Below are positions 1 through 8,618 of a DNA stretch of 64,000 nucleotides, piece by piece. Each line of letters opens with the position of its first letter. The stretch's first letter is position 1. Source of the stretch: Halalkalicoccus sp. CGA53. Its GTDB lineage: Archaea; Halobacteriota; Halobacteria; Halobacteriales; Halalkalicoccaceae. The notes beneath the pieces are model-generated. The model did no database searches. It had not been told where the DNA came from and worked only from the letters and a program-made list of their open reading frames with translations. Where the stretch lies: positions 3,365,521 through 3,429,520 of the forward strand of contig NZ_CP144125.1 in NCBI RefSeq assembly GCF_036429475.1, in the 5' to 3' direction. Both the position numbers and the translations under genes were made by a program.

Positions 1-10
1 CCGAAAACCA

Positions 11-77
11 GGGAAAGAAGCACTGAAAACTATCCTTGAAATGCGCTATGACTTACCAACAACCTCCGTCACAAGAG
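11..77 (+). repeat. degenerate repeat, copy 1 of a gene-end fragment
   Basis: About 67 bp aligns at roughly 80 percent identity, with one gap, to 13479-13546. Both copies read KEALKTILE in one frame. Here the frame runs on past the similarity without a stop, so the ATG at 41 lies inside the repeat and is not a convincing start for the flavoprotein gene that follows. The parent gene is not recognised. Confidence 0.55.
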
Positions 78-151
78 CGGTAGCGAAAATGCAGAGCCAA
101 TCATTGCTATTGAGTGCGAACGTTCATAACAACGGTATCTGTGTATCATAT

Positions 152-1411
152 ATGCGCGATCACTTTGACGTGGTCATCGCTGGTGCTGGCCCCGCTGGAG
201 CTCAATGCGCACGAGACCTCGCTGCAAGGGACTACGCTGTCGTCGTTCTCGAAACCGAATCAGAAGACGACTTTCCCCGTCAGAGTAACAAATCGACTGG
301 CGGAACGTTTCCGCCTATGCTGGCCTCGTTTGGTATTCCGGACGATGTCGTAATGAACTTCACCGACAGCGTCGTGATTGAATCCCCGAATGAATATTTT
401 GTCACAAAGCATGCCGGCGCTGTCCTAGATTTTGCCGCGTTCAAGAAGTTCCTCGTCGAGGATGGTCGACGAAAAGGGGCTGAATACCGATTTGACGCTC
501 GGGTTTCGAAGCCTATACTGGAGAACGGAGAGATCATCGGAGTCCAGTACAATGGGTCACAAAAAGTATACGGAGACATCATCATTGACGCAACCGGGCC
601 AGCCGCACCACTCGCGAAGGCCCTCGGTGTAAGCGACCTCAAACGCCGGAAACAAGCGATCGCGATCGAGTATGAACTCGAAGGAGTCGTGGTCGACCAC
701 GAGGAGTATGCTGATCTAACTGATGCGATGATGCTCCGGCTTGATCACAGATTTGCACCGGGAGGGTATTCATGGATCTTCCATACCGGTGCTGACACAG
801 CGAAAGTAGGCCTCTGTTACCTCCAGAACACAAGGTACCAACAGTACGCCGACACTCGTCGCACTATCGATGGCTATCTGCAACACTGGCTAGACACTGA
901 TCCTCGCTTCGAAAGTAGTGAGCAGATCGAGGGTCGACACCATCGAGGATCCGCACACATTCAACGTCCTGGCCGTCTGAGTACGGATAATTTCATGGCG
1001 ATCGGTGATACTGTCCCAACGATCGATCCGCTCTGGGGCGAGGGAATTGAAAAAGGGATGCGATCGGGACGTGCCGCTGCCATCACCGCGGACCGCTGTC
1101 TTATTCCCAACCAGCCAGACACGTCGGCCGAAAATATCTCGCTCTATAACACTCTGTGGAAAACTGAAGTTGCGCCTCGGGTGAACACACGACTGTTAGT
1201 AACAGAATTACTCTATCTCGTGCCAAACGATCGATACGACACCTTGGTGCGAGACTTTCACCGGTTTACTGGGGAGACGTTAAGCGAGGCAAGTCAGGGA
1301 GACATTGTAGCAATCGCGAAGATACTCCAGCCTAGCGACGCCCCGTTACTTGCGCAGTTTATGAAACACCAGCTTTGGGACTGGGGTGAACGACTGCGCT
1401 CTGCTCGATAG
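152..1411 (+). CDS. FAD-dependent oxidoreductase, geranylgeranyl reductase family
   Basis: A 419-residue flavoprotein. The N-terminus is a Rossmann FAD-binding motif, GAGPAGAQCARDLAARDY, at about residues 10-27, followed by the acidic VLE that binds the ribose. A second FAD motif, GDTVPTIDPLWGEGI, lies near residue 290 and matches the GD-P-GEG signature of geranylgeranyl reductases. In archaea this family saturates the isoprenoid chains of membrane lipids, but paralogues act on other substrates, so the substrate is not assigned. An in-frame ATG exists at 41, but the 37 codons it adds derive from a degenerate repeat. The ATG at 152 directly precedes the FAD fold and is preferred. The gene stands alone, with about 660 bp of gene-poor DNA downstream. 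Confidence 0.8.
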   Translation: MRDHFDVVIAGAGPAGAQCARDLAARDYAVVVLETESEDDFPRQSNKSTGGTFPPMLASFGIPDDVVMNFTDSVVIESPNEYFVTKHAGAVLDFAAFKKFLVEDGRRKGAEYRFDARVSKPILENGEIIGVQYNGSQKVYGDIIIDATGPAAPLAKALGVSDLKRRKQAIAIEYELEGVVVDHEEYADLTDAMMLRLDHRFAPGGYSWIFHTGADTAKVGLCYLQNTRYQQYADTRRTIDGYLQHWLDTDPRFESSEQIEGRHHRGSAHIQRPGRLSTDNFMAIGDTVPTIDPLWGEGIEKGMRSGRAAAITADRCLIPNQPDTSAENISLYNTLWKTEVAPRVNTRLLVTELLYLVPNDRYDTLVRDFHRFTGETLSEASQGDIVAIAKILQPSDAPLLAQFMKHQLWDWGERLRSAR

Positions 1412-2071
1412 ATAGCGCAACACCTCAGTGAGATTTCTGTTGTGATGCCGTGTTGAACGCAAGACAGCATCGGGGTAGGGTCGATCACTCACAGTGTTAC
1501 GGTGTCAGAGACTGATTCTTGGAGTATTCCGGCTTTACACGAAGATGGGAAGCTGGTTGCACAACAAAGCACGCGTAATGACTACGCATCAACACGGATT
1601 CTGAGTACGGTGATCGGTGAGTAGAGGAAACGGAGGTATCGGCATCAGATCTGGGCTATCTAGCGTTGTGCAGATCGGAACGCTGAACGATGAGAAGACG
1701 TTTATAACACGAACGCTCTTGTGGAGAGGATTGTTGGTGAACCGCTATCTGGCTGAGTTAGTTCGCTAACCCCAGCTCTTGGCTCGATTGACCCCCGATT
1801 CGGAGCAGACCACTCTGACAGGAAAACCGCCAGACGGCAAGCCACCAACAATCCCTTACCCAAGGGCGTCGTGTATAGGTCCACATCAGTCCTGGCATCC
1901 AAGGTCTCTCCATCCGACCGTTCTCAATCGACGGTGCAAGACGATCATTCAGTGAGTCGAACACTGTCCGATCAACGAACCCTGATCGTTCGACGAGTTC
2001 ACCTCCAGCAGTCGTCTGAAGTCGCGTTTCATCGGGTTCATCGCTGGAGAAAACAGCCAGCTCGAGTCGTT
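1412..2071. other. gene-poor interval with fold-back repeats
   Basis: No convincing gene is seen. A GTG-initiated frame of 40 codons at 1502-1624 reads like protein but matches nothing recognised. The interval holds the inverted repeat at 1728-1854, a small hairpin GTTAG-TTCG-CTAAC near 1757-1770 and a TTTATAA promoter-like stretch near 1700. It may be the scar of old insertions. Confidence 0.4.
1728..1854. repeat. 127-bp element bounded by 12-bp inverted repeats
   Basis: GGATTGTTGGTG at 1728-1739 is the exact reverse complement of CACCAACAATCC at 1843-1854. Looser similarity continues inward on both sides (CCGcTaTCTGGC against CCGtCTGGC). No coding potential is seen between the arms. This could be a miniature inverted-repeat element or a degenerate insertion-sequence end pair. 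No second copy was seen in the window. Confidence 0.4.
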
Positions 2072-2404
2072 TCAATCGATCCGATCGATTTTCAACCCCG
2101 GTTTTCCGGAGCGCTCCTCTACCGAGGCGGGTAGGTCATTCGCATCGAGCGCACCATTGAGATACGAGACTCCGTGTTCGGAGAGGCGGTATTTCCACGA
2201 TTCTCCCTCCGTTTCGACGAGTCGATAGTATAGCAACCGGTCTAACCGGGCGTCGATGTACTGCTTCGGGTACTCGAAGTGTGGTGAGAGTTCTCCGAGA
2301 CGGTCTTTGATCGCCTTCGAGCGCAGCGCTCGATCCTCCGTTTTCAGGAGTTCGAGAATGCGTTCATCGATCAGTCGCATCCATTCTGCATGTCGGCGTA
2401 TCAT
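2072..2404 (-). CDS. winged-helix DNA-binding protein, PhiH1-repressor-like
   Basis: A 110-residue protein with the haloarchaeal PhiH1-like layout: MIRRHAEWMRLIDERILELL at the start, a helix-turn-helix with IKDRL, then YIDARLDRLLYYRLVE (recognition helix and turn into the wing), and WKYRLSEHGVSYLNG as the wing and last strand. These proteins act as small transcriptional repressors or regulators of transferred genes. The longer frame up to 2440 adds 12 residues before the typical start. The ATG at 2404 gives the family's usual N-terminus. It is an isolated gene on the minus strand upstream of the polyamine-type importer, but nothing in the sequence ties it to that operon. A related gene lies at 54977-55207 and a broken one at 32331-32564. 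Confidence 0.7.
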   Translation of the reverse strand: MIRRHAEWMRLIDERILELLKTEDRALRSKAIKDRLGELSPHFEYPKQYIDARLDRLLYYRLVETEGESWKYRLSEHGVSYLNGALDANDLPASVEERSGKPGLKIDRID

Positions 2405-2887
2405 ATTCTCACTAATGACTACGCCAGGCAGCGTTATCAAAGTGATTGCGGTGATTTCAGGTGATAGGGGCCTTGAGAATAGTAATTACCCATTGCGCCC
2501 ACTGGATGTCTCGACGGGACTCAGTTCCGGTCGGTGGAGGTCCTGTAGCTCCTCACCAACAGTCTGTACATGGAGATCACAGTCTCACACAGCTAGGTCA
2601 TCGACGTGCTCTCTGTGAATCGATGTTGCAGGTCGATTAGTTTGCGTGGATGGTAGTCTCCACCGTCTCCAATCGTAGGAAAGTATACCAGCGGGGACGG
2701 AGATTCCTGTCTTCGTTCGAGCTCTTCTTCAGAACTCTCATAATCAATTAACACCGAAGGCGGACAAAGTATACCACCCTGATTCCCACTGATTTTCTAA
2801 TCATTAGAACAGAAATAAGTGGAAGCATACTACATATGGCGTCAATTGAAGGTGATTCGATAACGTATCAGACAGATTGCGATGCGG
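2405..2887. other. intergenic region, no gene seen
   Basis: Nearly 500 bp between the divergent winged-helix gene and the ABC importer. No frame with family signatures was found. The last part becomes AT-rich and leads into the importer promoter. Confidence 0.4.
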
Positions 2888-2894
2888 TTATATA
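2888..2894 (+). promoter_or_regulatory. TATA box of the ABC importer operon
   Basis: TTATATA is centred 26 nt before the GTG at 2917. This is the archaeal TATA-to-start distance expected for a leaderless transcript, and it supports that GTG as both transcription and translation start. Confidence 0.5.
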
Positions 2895-2916
2895 CGTGTA
2901 GTTAGCAGATGTCGTT

Positions 2917-4068
2917 GTGACACCCACTATCAATCCTACCACGCGCAGAACTGTCCTGGGAGCAATTGGTTCTGGGAGTGCGCTCGCGCTATCGGGCTGT
3001 CTTATCGGCGATGATGATGATGATGGCGATGAGGACGTCAGACCGATTGATCTCGAGTCGATCCCACCGGATGAGTACGAGTCGACGGTAAACGTTTGGA
3101 ACTGGTACACGGATTGGGTCGATTGGCACGTCGACGAGTTCCAAGATACCTATGAAGATATCGATCAAATAAATACACAGGCATATTCGGGCCCCAGTGA
3201 ATGGTACTCCCAACTGGAAGCGGGTAACGACGAGATCGATAATATCTGTGCCACGAATGAGTGGGTCGTTCGGGCAATGAACAACGACTACTTAGAACCA
3301 TTACCGGTAGACATCATGGACGCGTGGGATGTTTTAACTCCATTGGCTGCTGAAGACGCCGAAGAGTACTACAGCATGGATGGAGAGATCTATGCGATCC
3401 CAGAGTCGATCGTTATGCAACCCTCGCTAACGTACAACGAGGATTACTTCGATAGTCCACCGGATTCTTGGAGTATTCTTTGGGATGAGGAGTTTGACGG
3501 AATGATGTTCATGGAAGATTGGGCCGAGGTCTCCTGCCGTGTTGCCGCACTCTATACTGGTCAGGATCCGAACGATCCCGACGATTTCGAAGAGATCGAA
3601 GAGGTCCTCATGCAGCAACGGGATTTCAACGTCACCTATTGGAACGAATTCTCCTCTGCGATGGAGATGTTCATCAACGAAGAAGTCGTCGTGGGGCCAC
3701 TTCGGGATGGCAGGACCTGGATGGCACGGTATCTCGAGGATTCGCCGATAAATTACGCCGTGCCCGAAGAGGGGATGATGTACACATATGATAACTTCGT
3801 CATCCCGGAGGGAGCGCCAAATCCCCGAGCGAGTACAATGTGGATCGAACACGGCGGACAGATCTCATCGAGGATTCAGCTCTTCGCGCAGATGGGGTAT
3901 GTACCCCCGATCGAGAACTTAGAAGACGAGTTAACCGAGGTGGTGTCAGAAGAAGAAGCTTCGTTCGCTGACTGGCTCGATCCTGATGAACTAATCTTCA
4001 TCGAACCACTGGACGAAGAGACTCTAGAGCGGTATGACGAGATCTGGACGACTGTGGTCGCAGGCTGA
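2917..4068 (+). CDS. potD: Tat lipoprotein substrate-binding protein of a polyamine-type ABC importer
   Basis: A 383-residue extracellular solute-binding protein. The N-terminus has a twin-arginine motif (TRRTVLG, about residues 9-15), a hydrophobic stretch and a lipobox ending LSGC, so the mature protein is probably exported folded and anchored by lipid at the cysteine. An acidic linker (IGDDDDDGDED) follows, then a PotD-like binding domain with VNVWNWYTDWVD near the mature start. The start is GTG; the TATA box 26 nt upstream and the placement of the Tat signal support it. It is the first gene of a four-gene operon with potA, potB and potC homologues, 11 nt before the ATPase. Polyamine specificity is inferred from the PotABCD family and from the deacetylase-fold gene downstream; other small cations or organic solutes remain possible. 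Confidence 0.8.
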   Translation: MTPTINPTTRRTVLGAIGSGSALALSGCLIGDDDDDGDEDVRPIDLESIPPDEYESTVNVWNWYTDWVDWHVDEFQDTYEDIDQINTQAYSGPSEWYSQLEAGNDEIDNICATNEWVVRAMNNDYLEPLPVDIMDAWDVLTPLAAEDAEEYYSMDGEIYAIPESIVMQPSLTYNEDYFDSPPDSWSILWDEEFDGMMFMEDWAEVSCRVAALYTGQDPNDPDDFEEIEEVLMQQRDFNVTYWNEFSSAMEMFINEEVVVGPLRDGRTWMARYLEDSPINYAVPEEGMMYTYDNFVIPEGAPNPRASTMWIEHGGQISSRIQLFAQMGYVPPIENLEDELTEVVSEEEASFADWLDPDELIFIEPLDEETLERYDEIWTTVVAG

Positions 4069-4079
4069 GTGGAAAATAT

Positions 4080-5168
4080 ATGCCAGTATTACGCGTCGAG
4101 AACCTCAACAAGAACTACGGAGATGTCGTCGCCGTCAAGAACGCCTCGTTCGAAATAGAAGACGGGGAATTCGTCTCTATACTCGGACCGAGTGGGTCTG
4201 GAAAGTCGACGATGCTGCGGATGATCTCGGGATTTGAGACACCAACCACCGGTGAGATCTATATCAACGGTGAAAACGTCGTTGGGACACCTGCCTTCGA
4301 GAGAGATACGAACATGGTGTTTCAGAATCTCGCGTTATTTCCTCATCTTACCGTCTCCGAAAACATTCAATTCGGTCTCAAACGAAGGGGGGTCGAGAAG
4401 CAGGAACGGAACGAACGGACCGAGCAGATCCTTGAAGTCGTAGAGTTACGTGGCTACGGCGATCGCGATATCGATCAACTGAGTGGCGGCGAGCAACAGC
4501 GGATCGCACTCGCTCGCGCGCTCGTCAATGAACCCTCGATGATCCTTCTCGATGAGCCGTTGGCATCGCTCGACCGAAAGCTGCGCCAGCATATGAAATT
4601 CGAGCTACAGCGAATTCAGAATGAAACTGGAATTACATTTCTGTACGTGACCCACGACCAGGAAGTAGCGATGTCGATCTCCGATCGGATGATCGTTCTC
4701 AACGAGGGAATCATCGAGCAGGATGGCCCGGTCAGGGCGATATACGATCGCCCAGCTACTCGCTTCGTAGCGCAGTTCATGGGAGATCTAAACGTACTAT
4801 CCGGTACGGTCACGAGAGTAGATGAACGAACAATCGAGATGAACATAGGCGATGAGGCGGTGATGGTGCCGACAGTCAGTACCAACCCTGCTATAGCATC
4901 CGGTGAGACTGTCGAGGTCGGAATCAGACCATCTCATATTCAACTCTCAAAACAGAACGGATCATCCGCTGGTATATTGACCGGAATCGTTGAGAACGAC
5001 ATCTATGCTGGAGATGAGACCGTCTACAGTGTCGATGTCGGTGAGAAAGTCTTCAAAATAGAATCTACAGAAGACGGTTTCAACATCGGAGACCCCGTCG
5101 TACTGCGCTGGGATAGAGAATCGACGTTCCTGTTTGTCGACGGCGAGAACATATCTCAGGAGGGCTAA
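4080..5168 (+). CDS. potA: ABC transporter ATPase, spermidine/putrescine (PotA) type
   Basis: A 362-residue cytoplasmic ATPase that powers the importer. It shows Walker A GPSGSGKST (about residues 38-46), Q-loop FQNLALFPHL, the signature LSGGEQQRIALARAL, Walker B MILLDEPLASLD and the switch histidine in YVTHDQ. The C-terminal third (from about residue 240) is a TOBE-type regulatory domain, as in PotA and other carbohydrate/polyamine uptake ATPases (CUT1/MOI group). The gene begins 11 nt after the binding protein and ends 5 nt before the first permease, so the four genes are almost certainly co-transcribed. Confidence 0.88.
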   Translation: MPVLRVENLNKNYGDVVAVKNASFEIEDGEFVSILGPSGSGKSTMLRMISGFETPTTGEIYINGENVVGTPAFERDTNMVFQNLALFPHLTVSENIQFGLKRRGVEKQERNERTEQILEVVELRGYGDRDIDQLSGGEQQRIALARALVNEPSMILLDEPLASLDRKLRQHMKFELQRIQNETGITFLYVTHDQEVAMSISDRMIVLNEGIIEQDGPVRAIYDRPATRFVAQFMGDLNVLSGTVTRVDERTIEMNIGDEAVMVPTVSTNPAIASGETVEVGIRPSHIQLSKQNGSSAGILTGIVENDIYAGDETVYSVDVGEKVFKIESTEDGFNIGDPVVLRWDRESTFLFVDGENISQEG

Positions 5169-5173
5169 TTCCA

Positions 5174-6109
5174 GTGGCAACAGACACGTCTCAATCTCCT
5201 CCCGATGGACTTCGGAAAGCGGGCAGAAGGCGGATTAGAAGCGTACTGAACTACCTTCGTGATCGGCCAAGAACCCGGCTTTTCTTGCTGGTCGGAATTC
5301 CAGCGATCGTCTTACTGCTGTTTTTCCTTCTACCTCTCGCCTACATGCTGTGGCTATCGTTTCTCGATGGAATGCCACCGGCTTCACCCACCCTTCAGAA
5401 CTATCTGAACGTCTTTACCACCGATCTCTACTTGCGGGTCGTTTGGCGAACAACGGTACTCACTGTTCAGACTACAGCTCTAGTCGTCATCCTCGGATAC
5501 ACCTTAGCGTACAGTATGGCTCGGTTCTCGCGACGTACGACACTACTGCTACTCTTGGTGATACTCCCGTTTTGGACGAATTATATCGTTCGGATGTATG
5601 CATTGATCAACATATTCAGTCGGAACGGATTACTGGATTGGATCCAGCTATCTGCCGGGTTCGCTCAGGAGCCAAGCGGGATCATGTATACACATACAGC
5701 TGTCCTCCTCGGATTGACCTATGTGTGGCTCCCACTGGCAACGCTTCCCTTCTACGCCTCGTTAGCAAATCTGGACGATAGTTTGATCGAGGCCTCGAAA
5801 GACCTCGGTGCAGGTCCTATCGAGACGTTCTTCACCGTTACTCTCCCGCTGACCAAAAACGGGGTTATCGGAGGAATCGTTCTCGTTTCGATTCCTACAT
5901 TCGGTGCGTTCGTTACGCCAACTCTACTAGGAGGAACGGACCAGATCATGATCGGAATGGTCATTGAAAACCAGTTCACGGAGGCGTTCAACTGGCCGTT
6001 TGGATCTGCACTTAGTGTTCTCGTCTCCGTTTTCGTGATTGTAATGCTAGCCCTCGGAGTGAAATTCGGAGCTGGTGACGTCATTAGCAAGCAAGGTGGT
6101 GGGGAATGA
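5174..6109 (+). CDS. potB: ABC transporter permease, PotB type
   Basis: A 311-residue membrane protein with about six transmembrane helices after a basic cytoplasmic N-terminus of about 35 residues. The cytoplasmic EAA loop that docks with the ATPase reads EASKDLGAGPIETFFTVTLP at about residues 203-222. The start is GTG, 5 nt after the ATPase stop. Its last codons overlap the second permease by 4 bp (ATGA). It pairs with the following gene to form the heterodimeric channel of the importer. Confidence 0.85.
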   Translation: MATDTSQSPPDGLRKAGRRRIRSVLNYLRDRPRTRLFLLVGIPAIVLLLFFLLPLAYMLWLSFLDGMPPASPTLQNYLNVFTTDLYLRVVWRTTVLTVQTTALVVILGYTLAYSMARFSRRTTLLLLLVILPFWTNYIVRMYALINIFSRNGLLDWIQLSAGFAQEPSGIMYTHTAVLLGLTYVWLPLATLPFYASLANLDDSLIEASKDLGAGPIETFFTVTLPLTKNGVIGGIVLVSIPTFGAFVTPTLLGGTDQIMIGMVIENQFTEAFNWPFGSALSVLVSVFVIVMLALGVKFGAGDVISKQGGGE

Positions 6110-6924
6110 TCCCAGCGTCTTTTGAGCGATTCGTAGATAGCTATGGGAAAAAGGTCGGTCAGGCCGCAATGTGGATTATTCTACTCCTCCTGTGGATACC
6201 GATCGGTATTGTGACTTTGATGTCGTTTGCACCCGATAGAGCGCTCGCATTCCCACCGGATGGCGTTACGCTCTACTGGTACAGTACGTTCCTGCGGAAC
6301 GATTCGGCCATTACTGCAGTTTTGATGTCCGTTCAGATCAGTCTTATCGCGACACTGATCACTGTGGTACTGGCAACTGCTCTCGCGTATGGGATTGCAA
6401 AGTACGATTTCCCCGGGAAAGAGCTCCTACAGATCGTTGTCACCCTGCCAATAATCGTCCCACTCGTAGTTGTGGGGGTGGCGTTAGTGCTCTTTTTCGG
6501 GACGATCGGCATCGGAACCGGGTTCTGGAGCGTGGTGATCGCCCACGTGATTCGGACTATTCCCTTTGCAGCCCTCATTATCATCCCGACGATGTTGAGA
6601 TTCGATGAGAGGTTAGAAGAGGCCGCTAAGGATCTTGGCGCAGACGAGCTGGACGCATTTATCAACGTCCGGCTGCCCAATACTCTGCCCGGCATAGTTG
6701 CAGGTGGGTTGCTCGCGTTTACTATCTCATTCAATGAATTCGTCTATACCTACTTTGTTCGGGACACGCAGACTGAGACGCTCCCGGTCTATCTCTGGAA
6801 TCAGATCAGATTCGAAGCGACGCCAGAAGTCAACGTAATTAGCGTCGTCTTCCTCTTCGTCGCTGTGTTGATGATCCTCATCGCTATGGCTCTGACCAAT
6901 GTTCGGCGAATCACGATGCGCTGA
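6106..6924 (+). CDS. potC: ABC transporter permease, PotC type
   Basis: A 272-residue membrane protein with six predicted transmembrane helices. The EAA loop reads EAAKDLGADELDAFINVRLP at about residues 168-187, the expected contact for the ATPase. The start overlaps the stop of the upstream permease (ATGA), which implies translational coupling. It is the last gene of the importer operon. A deacetylase-fold gene with its own promoter follows 125 bp later. Confidence 0.85.
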   Translation: MIPASFERFVDSYGKKVGQAAMWIILLLLWIPIGIVTLMSFAPDRALAFPPDGVTLYWYSTFLRNDSAITAVLMSVQISLIATLITVVLATALAYGIAKYDFPGKELLQIVVTLPIIVPLVVVGVALVLFFGTIGIGTGFWSVVIAHVIRTIPFAALIIIPTMLRFDERLEEAAKDLGADELDAFINVRLPNTLPGIVAGGLLAFTISFNEFVYTYFVRDTQTETLPVYLWNQIRFEATPEVNVISVVFLFVAVLMILIAMALTNVRRITMR

Positions 6925-7018
6925 ACCGAGTTTCGTCGAATCGAGTCACCCGTCTCCAAGTCGACTGAGTAGGCTCCCCACACGGAGAGTGGGTACTGAG
7001 CGAGAGGATTGCAGTATC

Positions 7019-7024
7019 TTTATT
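7019..7024 (+). promoter_or_regulatory. TATA box of the deacetylase-fold gene
   Basis: TTTATT is centred about 28 nt before the ATG at 7050 but only 13 nt before the upstream in-frame ATG at 7035. The spacing favours 7050 as a leaderless start. Confidence 0.4.
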
Positions 7025-7049
7025 CGGTGTCTTCATGACTGTCACTACC

Positions 7050-8180
7050 ATGGAAGATATTCCTCCACTACGAGTATACTGGCATCGAGAAACGATCCTT
7101 CACGAACCACCCGATGGAGCGTTCAAACTTCCTTCGACCGATCTACTGGCCGTCGATGAACCCCATCCCGATCAACCCGCTCGAGTGAAGAACATCCGAC
7201 GTATCATCGAAGAAACCTTCGTTGACCGTGCACATTTTATACCCGTTGAGCCGGCCTCTCGATCGAGACTCGAGGCAGTACACACCGCCGAGTACCTCGA
7301 TTGGCTCGAATCGTTCTGTGCAGACGGTGGTGGACGGATCGATGGTACAACAACCGGAGCGAACGATATGACCTTCGTCGCTGCCCGGAGGGCAGCAGGC
7401 GCTGCTCTGGAGGCAACAGCCCACACACTCGAGGATCGACGAGGGATTCCGTATGCACTCTGTCGGCCGAGTGGTCATCACGCCCAGAGCGATAGAGCCG
7501 ATGGGTTTTGCTTTCTCAACAACGCAGCAGTTGCTGCTCAGTACGCTTTGGAAACGAGTTGTGAGCGAGTCGCAATCGTCGATTGGGACGTCCATCACGG
7601 GAACGGCACACAAGAGAACTTCGAGGAAAGAGATGACGTCCTATATATCAGTATTCACAACGATCACGGAGCCTGGGATCCAACGTATCACCCTCAGACC
7701 GGAGGGTTCGAGGAGGATGGAGTCAGTAAGGGGAAAGGATTCAACGTAAATATCCCGATTCCATCAGGAACTGGTGATCACGGGTACGAGTTGATCTTCG
7801 AAAACCTAGTCGAACCGATCATCGAGTCGTATAACCCTGATCTCATCGTTTACAGCGCTGGCCAGGATCCTGGAATTTCGGATCCACTTGGGCGCAATGT
7901 AGTCTCCCGTACTGGATTCCGCACACTTGGAGAACGCGCTCGAACACTTGCCGACCGCACAGCAGGGGGACGATACGTTCTCGTTCAGGAAGGTGGGTAT
8001 CAGATCAGCCATCTCGCGTTTGCCACACTCGGTGTCCTCGAGGGTGCTATTGGTTCGACGTTTGATCTCGAAGCGTATGGTGGTGATGACCCGTTTGCAT
8101 GGTTAGACGAGGAAATCGAGCCTCTTGAGAAAGCGATCGAACAGGCACGACAGTATCACGCTGAGTACTGGCCTGTATAG
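7050..8180 (+). CDS. histone deacetylase family amidohydrolase (probable acetylpolyamine deacetylase)
   Basis: A zinc amidohydrolase of 376 residues with the arginase/deacetylase fold. Catalytic and metal-binding motifs are visible: RPSGHHA (tandem active-site histidines), VDWDVHHGNGTQ (zinc ligands D and H), and SAGQDPGISDPLG (third ligand, late loop). VQEGGYQ contributes the glycine-rich strand near the active-site tyrosine. The family includes acetylpolyamine amidohydrolases, acetoin-utilisation proteins and histone deacetylases. The adjacent polyamine-type importer makes acetylpolyamine the likeliest substrate: imported acetylated polyamines would be deacetylated in the cytoplasm. The ATG at 7035 would add five residues; 7050 fits the TATA box better. 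The substrate is an inference from context only. Confidence 0.8.
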   Translation: MEDIPPLRVYWHRETILHEPPDGAFKLPSTDLLAVDEPHPDQPARVKNIRRIIEETFVDRAHFIPVEPASRSRLEAVHTAEYLDWLESFCADGGGRIDGTTTGANDMTFVAARRAAGAALEATAHTLEDRRGIPYALCRPSGHHAQSDRADGFCFLNNAAVAAQYALETSCERVAIVDWDVHHGNGTQENFEERDDVLYISIHNDHGAWDPTYHPQTGGFEEDGVSKGKGFNVNIPIPSGTGDHGYELIFENLVEPIIESYNPDLIVYSAGQDPGISDPLGRNVVSRTGFRTLGERARTLADRTAGGRYVLVQEGGYQISHLAFATLGVLEGAIGSTFDLEAYGGDDPFAWLDEEIEPLEKAIEQARQYHAEYWPV

Positions 8181-8618
8181 TCGCTTCCTCTAACTATCGA
8201 GAGAGGGCAGTCAGATTGCCGTAGCCATCGACGAGAATCATCGTCTGGGAACGCGTACAATCGCCCCCGTAAAATGGTTACGTCAGACGGATCACACCGC
8301 TCGGACGTGGCCCTCCCTTGGTTCAAGACGCAGAGATCGATACCACGTGCATCGTCGATCCGAGGACGTCGATGGGGCTCATCAGTACTCTCAAATTTCC
8401 CGACCTACTGGATGTGCGGACCTCTCGACTTCGGCGTGAGTGATCCGGTGGAGCTATTCGAAAGCCCGTATATCACAGTGAGGGGTAACACGACTCGGCT
8501 GGCCAGAGACCCGGCTCACTGCGTCCGGAACACGGAGAGAAGCGGGTCGGGATGGGCGAGTTCTCCGTCAGTGGCCGATCAGAAGGTTTAATCGGTTGAT
8601 ATTCACACTCGGACATAG
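8181..8618. other. intergenic region, no gene seen
   Basis: About 440 bp. A 105-codon frame at 8274-8591 has no recognisable domain or ribosome-binding context and is not called. The interval ends with the TTTAAT promoter element of the next gene. Confidence 0.4.
8587..8592 (+). promoter_or_regulatory. TATA box of the EamA transporter operon
   Basis: TTTAAT is centred about 29 nt before the ATG at 8619, consistent with a leaderless or very short leader transcript. Confidence 0.4.

Noticed and set aside
41-151. Upstream extension of the flavoprotein reading frame
   Set aside because: The 37 extra codons come from a degenerate repeat also found at 13479-13546. The FAD fold begins right after the ATG at 152.
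8274-8591. 105-codon frame upstream of the EamA gene
   Set aside because: No domain, no promoter placement and no neighbour coupling; it overlaps the promoter of the next gene.
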